Source: Myxococcales bacterium UBA5297
GTDB taxonomy: Bacteria; Myxococcota; Myxococcia; Myxococcales; UBA5297
Direction: 5' to 3'
NCBI GenBank assembly: GCA_002408385.1
Contig: DHSB01000201.1
Span: 7,989 to 15,010, forward strand
Length of the DNA: 7,022 nucleotides
Shown in pieces: positions 6,419 to 7,022 of the stretch (within the stretch, counting starts at the first letter, position 1; each line of letters begins with the position of its first letter). Made by a program: the position numbers and the translations under genes. The notes beneath the pieces are model-generated. The model worked only from the letters and a program-made list of their open reading frames with translations. It was not told where the DNA came from and ran no database searches.

Positions 6419-6955
6419 ATGCTTCCGAGTGTCGACTTCGCCGTTCTGGGCGCCTTCTTCACCGACATCAATCCCGGGTTGACCTTCTGGACGATCGTCA
6501 CCTTCCTGGTGGTGTTCTTCGTGCTGCGCTCGAAGGCGTGGGGCCCCATCCTGCAGATGGTCGAGCAGCGCGAAAAGGCCATCCAGGACGCCATCGACGC
6601 GGCCAAGCGCGAGCGCCAGGAAGCCGAGCGGATGCTCGCCGAGCAGAAGCAGGCGATCGCCGAGGCGCGCCGCGAGGCGGCCGAGATGGTCAAGCGCAAC
6701 CAGGCCGACGTCGAGAAGATCCGCGAAGAGCTCCTCGCCCGCAGCCGCAAGGAGGCCGAGGAGATGATGGCGACGGCCATGCGCCAGATCGAAGAGGAGA
6801 AGCTCAAGGCGATGGCCGAAGTGCGCAGCCACGCCGTCGACCTCTCGCTGCTCGCCGCCGGCCAGCTCATCGAGAGCTCGCTCGACGAGAGGCGCCAGCG
6901 AGAGCTCGTTTCCGAGTACATCCGCAAGCTCGAGGCCGAGCGACCAGCCGCGTAG
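6419..6955 (+). CDS. atpF: ATP synthase Fo subunit b
   Basis: Subunit b forms the outer stalk that holds the F1 head still against the rotor. The 178 residues show the family layout: about 20 N-terminal residues, one membrane helix (about 21-37, FWTIVTFLVVFFVLRSK), the conserved turn AWGPIL (40-45), then a long charged helix (about 48-150) full of Glu, Lys, Arg and Ala that dimerises as a coiled coil, and a C-terminal part (about 143-172, LSLLAAGQLIESSLDERRQR) expected to bind subunit delta. It is about 20 residues longer than E. coli b, mostly at the N-terminus. ATG 6419 has GGAG (6409-6412) 6 bases upstream; the ATGs at 6376 and 6381 are in other frames. It is 109 bases after atpE, the largest gap among these genes. 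No second b-type gene (b') is visible here, so a b homodimer is likely unless one lies elsewhere. Confidence 0.95.
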   Translation: MLPSVDFAVLGAFFTDINPGLTFWTIVTFLVVFFVLRSKAWGPILQMVEQREKAIQDAIDAAKRERQEAERMLAEQKQAIAEARREAAEMVKRNQADVEKIREELLARSRKEAEEMMATAMRQIEEEKLKAMAEVRSHAVDLSLLAAGQLIESSLDERRQRELVSEYIRKLEAERPAA

Positions 6956-6971
6956 GCCTCCTGGAAACGTT

Positions 6972-6994
6972 CGGGGCGGCCCCGCCGAGCCCCG
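6972..6994 (+). terminator. GC-rich hairpin after atpF, possible terminator or spacer structure
   Basis: CGGGGC (6972-6977) pairs with GCCCCG (6989-6994), and GGC (6978-6980) pairs with GCC (6984-6986) around a CCC loop, with a GA bulge. It begins 17 bases after the atpF stop. No T-run follows, so intrinsic termination is doubtful. It could separate this Fo cluster from the F1 genes, or lie between atpF and atpH; the window ends too soon to tell. Confidence 0.3.
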
Positions 6995-7022
6995 GTATCC
7001 ACGGTTTGGCCGCGACAGTCGT

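Noticed and set aside
6381..6482. 33-codon frame overlapping the atpF start, as a possible leader peptide
   Set aside because: It has a purine-rich stretch upstream, but its Ser/Pro/Gly product and overlap with atpF are what chance would give; no conservation evidence is available.
6070..7002. Minus-strand open frame of 310 codons over atpE and atpF
   Set aside because: It is a shadow of two clear ATP synthase genes; its Ser/Arg-rich product has no domain.

Overview
The window comes from a very GC-rich bacterium with strongly GC-biased third codon positions. A eukaryotic-type Ser/Thr kinase, a TPR/DUF3857/transglutaminase protein and an F-type ATP synthase Fo cluster of the order atpZ-I-B-E-F together suggest Myxococcota or a related former deltaproteobacterial lineage. 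This placement is inferred from gene content and not tested by phylogeny. All genes lie on the + strand.

Layout. Positions 2-2401 hold the 3' part of a large gene for TPR repeats, a DUF3857 domain and a transglutaminase-like core with an intact Cys-His-Asp triad. A small hairpin with a short T-run follows its stop. Positions 2631-4079 encode a complete protein kinase catalytic domain, a low-complexity linker and a C-terminal membrane anchor. Its 5' end is ambiguous: the best ribosome binding site lies in a different frame that joins the kinase frame only if one T is skipped in a TTTT run at 2663-2666. A hairpin followed by TTTTT at 4090-4134 probably ends this unit. An unusually AT-rich patch with palindromes (about 4139-4198) then precedes the ATP synthase genes and is the most likely place for their promoter.

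Positions 4235-6955 hold atpZ (92 codons), atpI (133), atpB (377), atpE (76) and atpF (178). The first three genes are tightly packed: atpZ stop and atpI start are adjacent, and atpI and atpB overlap by 4 bases. atpB-atpE are 33 bases apart and atpE-atpF 109 bases apart; the longer gap contains two hairpins. These genes encode the membrane Fo part of the synthase (a, c-ring, b stalk) plus two small accessory membrane proteins thought to help assembly or ion supply. The c subunit lacks the sodium-ligand pattern, so proton coupling is expected. No F1 gene is visible; the last 67 bases hold only a GC-rich hairpin.

I see no wholly new system. The points most worth a second look are the non-canonical start of atpZ (no ATG, GTG or TTG is available before the conserved family motif), the possible frameshift at the kinase start, the exported histidine-rich extension of the a subunit, the H295/E328 exchange in that subunit, and the hairpins between atpE and atpF.
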